Source: Clostridia bacterium | Lineage (GTDB): Bacteria; Bacillota; Clostridia; Oscillospirales; Acutalibacteraceae | NCBI GenBank assembly: GCA_017480265.1 | Contig: JAFVAZ010000032.1 | Span: 1-20,846 of the forward strand | Direction: 5' to 3' | DNA length: 20,846 nt | In this document: positions 15,077 through 20,846 of the stretch, one piece after another | How the letters are laid out: every line of letters begins with the position of its first letter | Numbering within the stretch: the stretch's first letter is position 1 | The notes under the pieces: generated by a model | Databases searched by the model: none | The model's input: the letters and a program-made list of their open reading frames with translations, nothing else | What the model was told of the DNA's origin: nothing | Made by a program: the position numbers and the translations under genes

Positions 15077-16100
15077 TTGAGGCCCCTCCTTCCAAGATAT
15101 AGCACGCCAATAATCTTGCGGTATTTTTCACATCCTCCATGTTAATTATTTCCACAGGAGTATGCATGTACCTTAGTGGGATAGATAGCAGCGCTGTAGG
15201 GATCCCGCATTTAGAAAGAGAAATTACGTCGGCATTAGTACCGGTCTTCCCCGGCATGATTTCATTTTGATAAGGGATCTTGTTTAATTTAGCTATCCTT
15301 ACCAATTCACTTGCAATCTCCTTTGAAAGGATAGGAGAAATACCCACCATAGGCCCCAAAGAAAGCTTGCCGCATTTATTGGGTGGCACGTTCTTTTGGT
15401 CAGCAAATGATGTATCAACTGATATAGCTATATCGGGGGAGATCGAAAAAGCAGCGGTCTTAGCTCCCACGGCCGTGACTTCTTCGCCTGTGCTAAAAAG
15501 GCAACTCACTTTGCACTTTAACTTTGCTATATTTTCCGCTAAGATCTTTAAGCAACAAATGACAGCCGCTACCCCGGCACGGTTATCTAATCCCGGTGCT
15601 GCTATGTTTTCGTTTAGGAGTTTAAGAGGTTTTGCTGTAAACCCAACAAAGTCCCCAGGTTTTATTAAGTTTAGCTCCTCTGCGCGGAGTCCCGTATCTA
15701 CAAAAAGTTCGGATATTTTAGGGAATTCTTCGTCCCCTTTCTCCTTAGATAAATGCGGGGGGATAGAAGTCACTATACCATCGAAGGTTTTATTATCCTC
15801 CGAGTAAATTCTAACCAAACTCCCGGGCAACACTCTAGCATCCACTCCCCCGCACGGCGCCACCTGCAGGAAGCCATCTTGCCAAACGTTCGTCACGATA
15901 AGGCCTACTTGGTCCAGGTGAGCGTCTAGCATTATGTGTTTTTTGTGATTCCCCGGTGAAATGGTCAAAATTAAATTATTATTTTTATCTATGTGTCTTT
16001 CTACACACTCCGGGCAATGGCGCAAAACCGCATCGATCGCGCCGGATTCGTTCCCTAAAACAGCAAAAGCCTCAACCAAATCAAAAATAATATCTTCCAC
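15069..16100 (-). CDS. M42-family metallo-aminopeptidase (second paralogue)
   Basis: The second M42 enzyme of the pair, 343 residues. Residues in place: His61 and Asp63 (DAHLDQVG), Asp172 (LDNRAG), Glu206-Glu207 (TGEEVTAVG), Asp229 (VDTSF) and His313 (YMHTP). It has Asp at the position where its neighbour has Glu225, a difference that can separate M42 subgroups. The start is GTG, eight bases after AAAGGAG. It begins 33 bases after murD and overlaps the next M42 gene, so the three probably share one transcript from the murD promoter. Confidence 0.93.
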   Translation of the reverse strand: MEDIIFDLVEAFAVLGNESGAIDAVLRHCPECVERHIDKNNNLILTISPGNHKKHIMLDAHLDQVGLIVTNVWQDGFLQVAPCGGVDARVLPGSLVRIYSEDNKTFDGIVTSIPPHLSKEKGDEEFPKISELFVDTGLRAEELNLIKPGDFVGFTAKPLKLLNENIAAPGLDNRAGVAAVICCLKILAENIAKLKCKVSCLFSTGEEVTAVGAKTAAFSISPDIAISVDTSFADQKNVPPNKCGKLSLGPMVGISPILSKEIASELVRIAKLNKIPYQNEIMPGKTGTNADVISLSKCGIPTALLSIPLRYMHTPVEIINMEDVKNTARLLACYILEGGASND

Positions 16101-16133
16101 TACTAAAACTCCTTTGCACCAAATTTTGTGCGA

Positions 16134-17522
16134 TTAAAGGGCATTCACCAGATTTTTGAAGTGATTGCCTCTTTCGGCGAAATTTTTGTAAAGATCGAAA
16201 CTGGCGCAAGCTGGAGACAAAGATACTATATCATTAGGTACAGAAAGCTTATACGCAGTCTCTACAGCTTGCTCCATATTATCTACATGCAAGATCTTTG
16301 GGCGGTTCACCTCATATTTAGGGGATCTTTTTACCGCAGATTCTATCTTATTTGCCGCTTGTCCCATCAAGATCAGTATTTTGACTTTATCTATTATTTT
16401 ATCAGCTAAAGATTCAAACGGGATCTTTTTATCGTAGCCACCGGAGATTAAAATAATCTTCTGATCAAACAAAGAAAGCATCCCTTTAGTAACTCTGGTA
16501 GGGCTAGTGGCTATGGAGTCATTATAGTACTTTACACCTTTGACCTCCCTGATAAGCTCCATCCTATGCTCTACTCCATTGAAAGTTCTCGCTACATTTA
16601 AGATATTCTGAGGCGAAACTTCTCCCCAAACAGCGCCGATGGCCGCCATATAATTTGCTAGATTATGTTCCCCCGGCAGGCGGATATCTTGCCTATTTAA
16701 GATAGGGACCCTACCTTGAAAATCTTCATAATAGATCACGCCATCTTTGCAAGATACTCCTTTTTCAATAGGCTTATGTATACTGAAAAAACAAACGTCT
16801 CCTCTGCAATCTTTAGCAAAATTTTTAGTTATATCATTTTCAAAGTTCAAGATAGTCTTAGAGAAAGCACTTTGATGAAGGAAGATATTTTTCTTTGCAC
16901 ATATATATTCGTTCATATCTTTGTGTACATCTAGATGATTGGGTTCAATATTAGTGATGACGGCTACATCTGGACTGCAGCGCATAGAAATTAGTTGAAA
17001 GCTAGAAAGCTCCACTACCACTATATCTTCTGTCCCAATCTGCTCGATATCCGGCAAAAGCGGCTTCCCGATATTTCCCCCTAAATGGACATTTTTTCTG
17101 GCGTTTTTCAGTATTTCGCTGATAATTGTAGTAGTAGTAGTTTTGCCATCACTTCCAGTCACAGCTATTATCTTGCATGGGCAAAGGGCAAAAAAAACTT
17201 CCATTTCAGAGGTTACTACTACCCCTCTTCTGTGGGCTTCTGCCAATTCTGCAGATAAAAAGTTAAGACCGGGAGAGCGAAAAATAATGTCTACATCGAG
17301 ATCTTTCAAATAGTCTTCTCCCAGCTTTAGCTCTGCACCAAGCCGTTCAAGCGCTAAGATATCTTTATTGGCTTTCTCTCTGGGAGTGATATCGCAAGCT
17401 AAAACTTTCGCACCCTTTTTTAAGAATAATTCTACTACCGGTAGATTGGTGGCGCCAAGACCACAAAAAGCTATTTTTTTATTTTTTATTTCTTCAAAAA
17501 AAGCTTGGATATTTTTTTTCAT
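16134..17522 (-). CDS. murD: UDP-N-acetylmuramoyl-L-alanine:D-glutamate ligase MurD
   Basis: MurD adds D-Glu to UDP-MurNAc-L-Ala in the cytoplasmic phase of peptidoglycan synthesis. The N-terminal Rossmann domain starts IAFCGLGATN. The ATP-binding P-loop TGSDGKTTTT is at 122-131, NHLDVH at 195-200, and the Mur ligase C-terminal domain (EHRMELI, YYNDSIATSPTR, SGGYDKK) follows. At 462 residues it is full length. The ATG follows AAAGGAAA at good spacing. It has a clear promoter at 17571-17600. Placement with M42 peptidases and not in a division/cell-wall cluster is unusual, though single mur genes outside dcw do occur. Confidence 0.95.
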   Translation of the reverse strand: MKKNIQAFFEEIKNKKIAFCGLGATNLPVVELFLKKGAKVLACDITPREKANKDILALERLGAELKLGEDYLKDLDVDIIFRSPGLNFLSAELAEAHRRGVVVTSEMEVFFALCPCKIIAVTGSDGKTTTTTIISEILKNARKNVHLGGNIGKPLLPDIEQIGTEDIVVVELSSFQLISMRCSPDVAVITNIEPNHLDVHKDMNEYICAKKNIFLHQSAFSKTILNFENDITKNFAKDCRGDVCFFSIHKPIEKGVSCKDGVIYYEDFQGRVPILNRQDIRLPGEHNLANYMAAIGAVWGEVSPQNILNVARTFNGVEHRMELIREVKGVKYYNDSIATSPTRVTKGMLSLFDQKIILISGGYDKKIPFESLADKIIDKVKILILMGQAANKIESAVKRSPKYEVNRPKILHVDNMEQAVETAYKLSVPNDIVSLSPACASFDLYKNFAERGNHFKNLVNAL

Positions 17523-17570
17523 TTAGATGTTTCCTTTCAAACTTAACGGGATATGATTGCTACTCAATTA

Positions 17571-17600
17571 ATTATACAGTATCCGGGTTACAAATATCAA
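17571..17600 (-). promoter_or_regulatory. Sigma-A promoter of the murD operon
   Basis: On the minus strand TTGATA (17595-17600), an 18-base spacer and perfect TATAAT (17571-17576), about 50 bases before murD. It begins right after the terminator of the upstream gene. Confidence 0.6.
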
Positions 17601-17601
17601 T

Positions 17602-17633
17602 AAAAACACCTCTGTAGTGTAATACAGCAGAGG
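17602..17633 (-). terminator. Terminator after the small secreted-protein gene
   Basis: On the minus strand CCTCTGCTGTA pairs with TACAGAGG around a 6-base loop, with one bulged C, followed by TGTTTTTATT. It lies 47 bases after the 17680 stop codon and directly before the murD promoter. Confidence 0.7.
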
Positions 17634-17679
17634 CATTATAAAAAACAAGTTAGTTTCCGTTTGATATGGCATTTTCTAT

Positions 17680-18051
17680 CTATATACTTTTTTCAAAGAT
17701 TCCCGTAGTGTATTTTTCTTTGTACTCTATGATCTTTCCTATTATAGAAGCGATGGCGTAATCTATGATCCCATCCAAGATCCGCTTTAAAAAAGGAATG
17801 CCGTAGCAGAATACAAATCCTTTTACCTTTTTATTTATCTGCATAGAAGATTTTTTGATGCGTGGCTTTGGTACATTAGATTTTCTATTATTTTTCTTTT
17901 GCAGGATCTGCATCTCTCTTTTTGTGGTCTTTTGCGGGAGGTTATTTAAATTATTTTGCAGCAACTGTTTATTCTCTAGCCCCAGGCATAAATGATTAAA
18001 TGTAAAAAATATTATCACCAAAGAAGATAACGTTTTATTAAAAAGCTTCAC
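17680..18051 (-). CDS. Unrecognised small secreted or membrane-anchored basic protein
   Basis: I do not recognise this 123-residue protein. Residues 1-25 are a signal peptide or membrane anchor (basic start, then SSLVIIFFTFNHLCLGL). Residues 26-78 are strongly basic and Asn/Gln/Lys-rich with low complexity. Residues 79-110 are hydrophobic or amphipathic (GFVFCYGIPFLKRILDGIIDYAIASIIG), perhaps a membrane-associated helix. The start is GTG, with AAAGGGG about nine bases upstream. That site can pair with CCCCTTT further upstream in the same RNA. It lies 121 bases after mecA, with its own terminator at 17602. The reading frame, the ribosome binding site and the flanking terminator support a real gene; it may be lineage-specific. 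Confidence 0.6.
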   Translation of the reverse strand: MKLFNKTLSSLVIIFFTFNHLCLGLENKQLLQNNLNNLPQKTTKREMQILQKKNNRKSNVPKPRIKKSSMQINKKVKGFVFCYGIPFLKRILDGIIDYAIASIIGKIIEYKEKYTTGIFEKSI

Positions 18052-18060
18052 AACTTACTA

Positions 18061-18107
18061 CCCCTTTATTTTATCTTTTTTATATTGACTTAAAATAAGC
18101 AAAGGGG
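18061..18107 (-). promoter_or_regulatory. Leader hairpin that could hide the ribosome binding site of the 17680 gene
   Basis: In minus-strand RNA, CCCCTTT (18107-18101) can pair with AAAGGGG (18067-18061), the ribosome binding site of the downstream GTG; TATTTTA and TAAAATA pair inside it. This is a possible translational switch. It requires a transcript starting upstream of 18107. A TATAAA inside the loop could be a -10 that would exclude the 5' arm. Confidence 0.35.
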
Positions 18108-18172
18108 CAAAGGAGGAGATTTTCAAAGGAGTCAATTTGTAAAAAATCAAAACTTTTGCAAAAAGTAAGGAG
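18100..18172 (-). repeat. Four CUCC-type (anti-Shine-Dalgarno-like) motifs
   Basis: Plus-strand CAAAGGGG (18100), CAAAGGAGGAG (18108), CAAAGGAG (18124) and TAAGGAG (18166) read on the minus strand as CCCCTTTG, CTCCTCCTTTG, CTCCTTTG and CTCCTTA. The first three starts are 8 and 16 bases apart. No start codon follows these purine runs usefully on the plus strand. Confidence 0.5.
18141..18166 (-). terminator. Weak terminator after mecA
   Basis: ACTTTT (18152-18157) and AAAAGT (18161-18166) form a short stem with a 3-base loop. On the minus strand it is followed by TTTGATTTTTT. It is AU-rich and weak, but placed seven bases after the mecA stop codon. Confidence 0.4.
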
Positions 18173-18757
18173 TTAAGATTTCAGCAGAGTTTTCCCGATA
18201 GTTTCAATAGCCTGATTTTTAACTATAAGTTTGCCTCGTTCTATGAGTTCGGATATAGAAATATCATCACTACTTAGCACATCGCAATATTCCGTCAATG
18301 TGGATCTAATAGAAAAAGGTAGGCTTCCCTTTGAATATACCAATAGGAAATAGACGTTATTGCACTCAAAGATGGAGCTTTTTAATGCTATGCTCTTATT
18401 TTTAAATATACGTTCAATAGCACAGAAGAGATTCTCTAGCGAACAAAACTTGAATAAATATGGCTTAATGGTTTCTTTGATTTTGAAGAGCTTGCGATTG
18501 CGATTTGGTGTCTTTTGAGGTAAAACCGTCACCAAAACAACGCAGCCGCTATTCTGAGGGATAGCTTCTATCATCATTTGGTTATTACCTACTGAAAATC
18601 CGATCTCATTTTCCGCCCTTAACAAGATCTTTTTTATAATCTGTCTAGAATATTCGTTTTTCCAGCTTAACTGCTTAAATGTTAAATCCAATATATGCAT
18701 ATCATCACGAGACAATGCTATCAAAAGTCGTTTTTCATCAATCTGCTCTAAGATCAA
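18173..18757 (-). CDS. mecA: MecA-type adaptor protein for ClpC
   Basis: MecA adaptors deliver substrates to ClpCP and help assemble the ClpC hexamer; in Bacillus they control competence and sporulation factors. This is not the methicillin-resistance gene of the same name. The N-terminal domain (1-85) carries LSRDDMHILDLTFKQLSW and MIEAIPQNSGCVVLVTVLP, matching the clostridial family. The C-terminal domain (about 105-194) begins YLFKFCSLENLFCAIE and ends ELIERGKLIVKNQAIETIG. The start is TTG at 18757, nine bases after AGGAGGTG, giving MILEQIDEKRL that aligns with the family start; an ATG six codons earlier overlaps that site. At 194 residues it is shorter than the usual 220-240, with a short basic linker where others have a longer acidic one. 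Confidence 0.85.
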   Translation of the reverse strand: MILEQIDEKRLLIALSRDDMHILDLTFKQLSWKNEYSRQIIKKILLRAENEIGFSVGNNQMMIEAIPQNSGCVVLVTVLPQKTPNRNRKLFKIKETIKPYLFKFCSLENLFCAIERIFKNKSIALKSSIFECNNVYFLLVYSKGSLPFSIRSTLTEYCDVLSSDDISISELIERGKLIVKNQAIETIGKTLLKS

Positions 18758-18805
18758 ACAACTACACCTCCTCATACCTTCGATTTAAAAACTGTTCTTA
18801 ATATC

Positions 18806-18834
18806 ATAATATTATAAAAGTTTTTAAGGTGCAA
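18806..18834 (-). promoter_or_regulatory. Sigma-A promoter of mecA
   Basis: On the minus strand TTGCAC (18829-18834), a 17-base spacer and TATTAT (18806-18811), about 48 bases before the TTG start. Confidence 0.5.
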
Positions 18835-19053
18835 CAGATTATTGAATTTTGGTGCTATGCCAATTTTCTTCTATATCATCGATAAACTGCGTGAAGCACA
18901 AAAGTTTACCGATTGAAGATATCGTAGATTTAGTGCAAGGCTAATTCATAACATTAAAAAAGGACGCATATTTTTATAATAATGGATTAAACTTATAGAA
19001 AAATAAGTGCAAAATCAAATATTATGCCAACCTACCTTTAGCGTGGTGATAAT
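18835..19053 (+). other. Intergenic region before spoIIP, with possible short ORF remnants
   Basis: Between the divergent mecA and spoIIP genes I see no intact gene. One frame ends in HKSLPIEDIVDLVQG before TAA at 18940-18942, and another gives MPIFFYIIDKLREAQKFTD from 18854. Neither has a ribosome binding site; they could be decayed coding sequence or chance. Confidence 0.3.
18946..18974 (+). promoter_or_regulatory. Possible sigma-E-type promoter of spoIIP
   Basis: TCATAAC (18946-18952), a 14-base spacer and CATATTTT (18967-18974) partly match the sigma-E elements kmATATT and CATACAnT at the correct spacing. spoIIP is sigma-E controlled in Bacillus. An overlapping TATAAT at 18975-18980 has no good -35. 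Confidence 0.35.
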
Positions 19054-20181
19054 TTGAGAAAAATAAGGAAAAGAAAAATTTTAATTTTTTTTAACTTATT
19101 AAGTACAACCATTTGCGTTTTTTCTTTTTTGTGGTGGACTCCTATGGTCCTTAGGGGTAAGTTAAATGAATTCAGTATTTTTGCTGCAAATATGATTTTC
19201 TTTAACGGAAATAGAGATACGGTAAATATAGAGGATTCTTTAAGGGATACTATAGAGAGCAGAGTATATATCCCAAATGTAATAACCTTTGGCAGGGAGT
19301 GGGATAAAGCTGCATCGGATCCGGGATCTCCAGATGATATAGACGCTATAGTGCAGGCCATTCCACCATTTGAATTACCTCATGAAGATGGAGAACCTAC
19401 TTACAAAATAGTGGAGTGTTTATTTGGCGCCAGTGGAGATAAATTCGATAATATTTATATTAATAATAAAACCGATGTAAATCTTGACATTGGAAGTATT
19501 TTGAATCAACGACCGGATATCACCGTGAATAATAACGGGGAACCGCAGGTGCTGGTGGTTCACACTCACACAAGTGAAGCTTATATGGACAAAGACCAAG
19601 GCTTTTATTATCAAAATTTCCATGCAAGAACAACCGATCCTAGATTTAACGTAGTACAAGTAGGCAACGCTATATGTAAAAGCCTAGAAGATGCAGGAAT
19701 AAAAGCCGTACACGATACAACAGTGCACGATGAGCCTACCTTTACGGGTTCTTATAAAAGATCTGAAGAGACCGTGAAAAAAAACCTAGAAAGATACCCG
19801 TCAATCTCCGTGGTTTTAGATATCCACAGAGACACTATAGAAAACAAAGAAAGAAGAAAAATAAAACCAACTTTTTCTTATAATGGCAAGAAAGTCGCTC
19901 AAGTGATGATAATTGCAGGTTGCGACACAGACGGATCTTTGCAATATCCCGATTGGCAGTGCAACTTAAAATTAGCGCTAAAGCTTCACAAAAAGCTCGA
20001 GACTATGTATCCCGGCATGACGCGATCGCTACTATTTAAGCACGCCAGATATAATATGCACTTAACGCATGGATCTATGCTAATAGAAGTGGGGTCTGAT
20101 GCCAATACTTTAAACGAAGCGGTGGTTTCTGGAGCTTTATTGGGGAGGGCTTTGGGCGATTTATTAAAAGAATTGCAATAG
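19054..20181 (+). CDS. spoIIP: Stage II sporulation protein P (SpoIIP)
   Basis: SpoIIP is a peptidoglycan amidase and endopeptidase of the engulfment complex (with SpoIID and SpoIIM) that degrades septal wall so the mother cell membrane can move around the forespore. A basic start and one membrane helix (9-32) are followed by a linker and the SpoIIP catalytic domain (about 160-375). His170 and Glu175 in VHTHTSEAY, His258 in LDIHRD and the Glu of MLIEVGS fit the amidase-type zinc site. The start is TTG, preceded by GGTG; the basic residues after it suit a membrane anchor. The gene usually follows gpr in Firmicutes; gpr is not here, and mecA diverges instead. At 375 residues the length is normal. 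Confidence 0.93.
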   Translation: MRKIRKRKILIFFNLLSTTICVFSFLWWTPMVLRGKLNEFSIFAANMIFFNGNRDTVNIEDSLRDTIESRVYIPNVITFGREWDKAASDPGSPDDIDAIVQAIPPFELPHEDGEPTYKIVECLFGASGDKFDNIYINNKTDVNLDIGSILNQRPDITVNNNGEPQVLVVHTHTSEAYMDKDQGFYYQNFHARTTDPRFNVVQVGNAICKSLEDAGIKAVHDTTVHDEPTFTGSYKRSEETVKKNLERYPSISVVLDIHRDTIENKERRKIKPTFSYNGKKVAQVMIIAGCDTDGSLQYPDWQCNLKLALKLHKKLETMYPGMTRSLLFKHARYNMHLTHGSMLIEVGSDANTLNEAVVSGALLGRALGDLLKELQ

Positions 20182-20232
20182 GAAAATGTGCTATTTTCAT
20201 GAATTGAAAACCATATTTTAAAGAGGACGAAA

Positions 20233-20535
20233 ATGAAGGAAGAGAAAATATCAAAACGAATATTGTTTATTTCATGTGCAGTAACTATTCTATTTTTTGT
20301 GCTGGTATTTGGGCTACTACTGGTAGATAAGAACAATCACTCGTATCTCTCGGGATATACTGACCTTTTATCGATCTGCAATAAGCCTAACGAAAAATAT
20401 ATAAGCTTTAAATTCTTCGCTAGAGACTATCGCTTGGATTTATCTGCGGGATATAATGCAATAAATAATATTTCAAGCAAAGTTTACGAGCTGTATGAAT
20501 GCATCAAAAATCTAATAAAAGAAAATATATTTTAA
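20233..20535 (+). CDS. Unrecognised small single-pass membrane protein
   Basis: I do not recognise this 100-residue protein. Residues 10-31 form one strong membrane helix with a basic N-terminus, so the remaining 68 residues should lie outside the cytoplasm (or in the intermembrane space of a sporulating cell). That part has no known motif; it ends with a helical, Lys-rich segment (SSKVYELYECIKNLIKENIF). There are two cysteines (15 and 49). The ATG follows GAGGA at proper distance. It starts 51 bases after spoIIP with no clear terminator between, so it may be co-transcribed with spoIIP and could act in the same stage. Confidence 0.65.
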   Translation: MKEEKISKRILFISCAVTILFFVLVFGLLLVDKNNHSYLSGYTDLLSICNKPNEKYISFKFFARDYRLDLSAGYNAINNISSKVYELYECIKNLIKENIF

Positions 20536-20552
20536 AATAGTATCGGGTGTGG

Positions 20553-20558
20553 TATAAT
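20553..20558 (+). promoter_or_regulatory. Extended -10 promoter before the last gene
   Basis: TATAAT preceded by TG at the right distance (TGGTATAAT, from 20550). The -35 region is poor. It lies 67 bases before the TTG start at 20625. Confidence 0.45.
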
Positions 20559-20624
20559 CGGAAAAGGGAATACTTCAAATACTATAAATAGGTAAATCTA
20601 AGTGGAATCTGAGGAGGGAAAGCT

Positions 20625-20846
20625 TTGAAAAAGATCTTTTTCATACTAGGCTCTTGTTTTTTGTTAATTATAAATTATAGCTTTTTATGCGTTTACGGGG
20701 TAGATATAAATTTAAACCCTACCAATAATAGCGTGCCTAATCAACAAAAAATTAACTCGGAACAGCAAAAAAACAGTCCAGAGCAACCTCCTGCCTCTGC
20801 CCCTATAGAAAACAAGCCAAGCCCGCCGATCAAGCCTCCGGCAATA
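20625..20846 (+). CDS. Secreted Pro/Gln/Asn-rich protein, 3' end beyond the window
   Basis: Only the first 74 codons are in the window. A strong GAGGAGGG site lies six bases before a TTG start. Residues 1-24 are a signal peptide (MKKIFFILGSCFLLIINYSF). From about residue 28 the chain is low complexity, with many Asn, Gln, Ser and Pro (EQPPASAP, KPSPPIKPP), as in a linker that leads to an exported domain further on. The domain itself is not visible, so no function is given. It has its own promoter and is separate from the spoIIP transcript. Confidence 0.7.
   Translation, partial: MKKIFFILGSCFLLIINYSFLCVYGVDINLNPTNNSVPNQQKINSEQQKNSPEQPPASAPIENKPSPPIKPPAI

Noticed and set aside
15280..15807. 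175-codon plus-strand ORF opposite the second M42 gene
   Set aside because: Antisense to a complete M42 enzyme; no independent support.
18100..18172. Plus-strand ribosome binding sites for small genes
   Set aside because: The AAAGGAG-like runs are not followed at proper spacing by a start codon with an open frame; the nearest TTG is followed at once by TAA.
20181..20232. Terminator after spoIIP (GAAAAT and ATTTTC)
   Set aside because: The stem is six AU-rich pairs and no T-run follows.
1..20846. CRISPR arrays, tRNA or rRNA genes, insertion sequences, prophage genes
   Set aside because: No repeated-spacer pattern, no tRNA-like fold noticed by eye, and no transposase, integrase or phage structural protein in any frame.

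Overview
The window is AT-rich DNA from a low-GC Gram-positive, almost certainly a spore-forming member of the Clostridia. The support is gene content: spoIIP, bofA with its usual neighbour yaaL (DUF2508), a DacF-type D,D-carboxypeptidase, azlC-azlD, a DUF1540 protein, a MecA adaptor and strong AGGAGG-type ribosome binding sites, with frequent GTG and TTG starts. I see no insertion sequence, phage gene, CRISPR array, tRNA or rRNA. The species cannot be named from this.

Layout. (1) 1-1403, plus strand: most of comM (Mg-chelatase-like AAA+ protein), with an in-frame TGA at the extreme left edge. (2) 1465-2141: two small divergent DNA-binding proteins, a ribbon-helix-helix protein and an XRE-type HTH protein, around a promoter that carries an imperfect palindrome. 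(3) 2151-3442, minus strand: azlC-azlD amino-acid exporter, bounded by hairpins. (4) 3461-8872, minus strand: an envelope block of dacF, an M23 metallopeptidase, a membrane-bound nucleotide-sugar dehydratase, an HtrA-like serine protease without PDZ domain, and a small cysteine-rich DUF1540 protein. (5) 9037-12689, plus strand: secG-rnr, then yaaL-bofA behind a sigma-E-like promoter, then nrdR. (6) 12735-17522, minus strand: murD, two overlapping M42 aminopeptidases and a PLP-dependent lyase of the methionine gamma-lyase/aluminium-resistance family. (7) 17680-18757, minus strand: mecA and an unrecognised small secreted basic protein with an unusual leader. (8) 19054-20846, plus strand: spoIIP, an unrecognised one-TM protein, and the start of a secreted Pro/Gln/Asn-rich protein cut by the window edge.

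Much of the content concerns the cell wall and sporulation: murD (peptidoglycan precursor), dacF and the M23 enzyme (peptidoglycan trimming), spoIIP (engulfment hydrolase), bofA (control of pro-sigma-K processing). These are mixed with RNA, protein and nucleotide housekeeping (rnr, secG, mecA, nrdR, M42 peptidases).

Most of the window is ordinary clostridial core genome, and I do not see a convincing complete new system. The best leads are the leader of the unknown gene at 17680-18051 (four CUCC-type anti-Shine-Dalgarno motifs and a helix that could hide its ribosome binding site), the divergent regulator pair with its palindromic operator, the apparent nonsense codon in comM, and the two unrecognised genes after spoIIP. 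Several start codons were reset from ribosome-binding-site position and family alignment, as noted in each entry.
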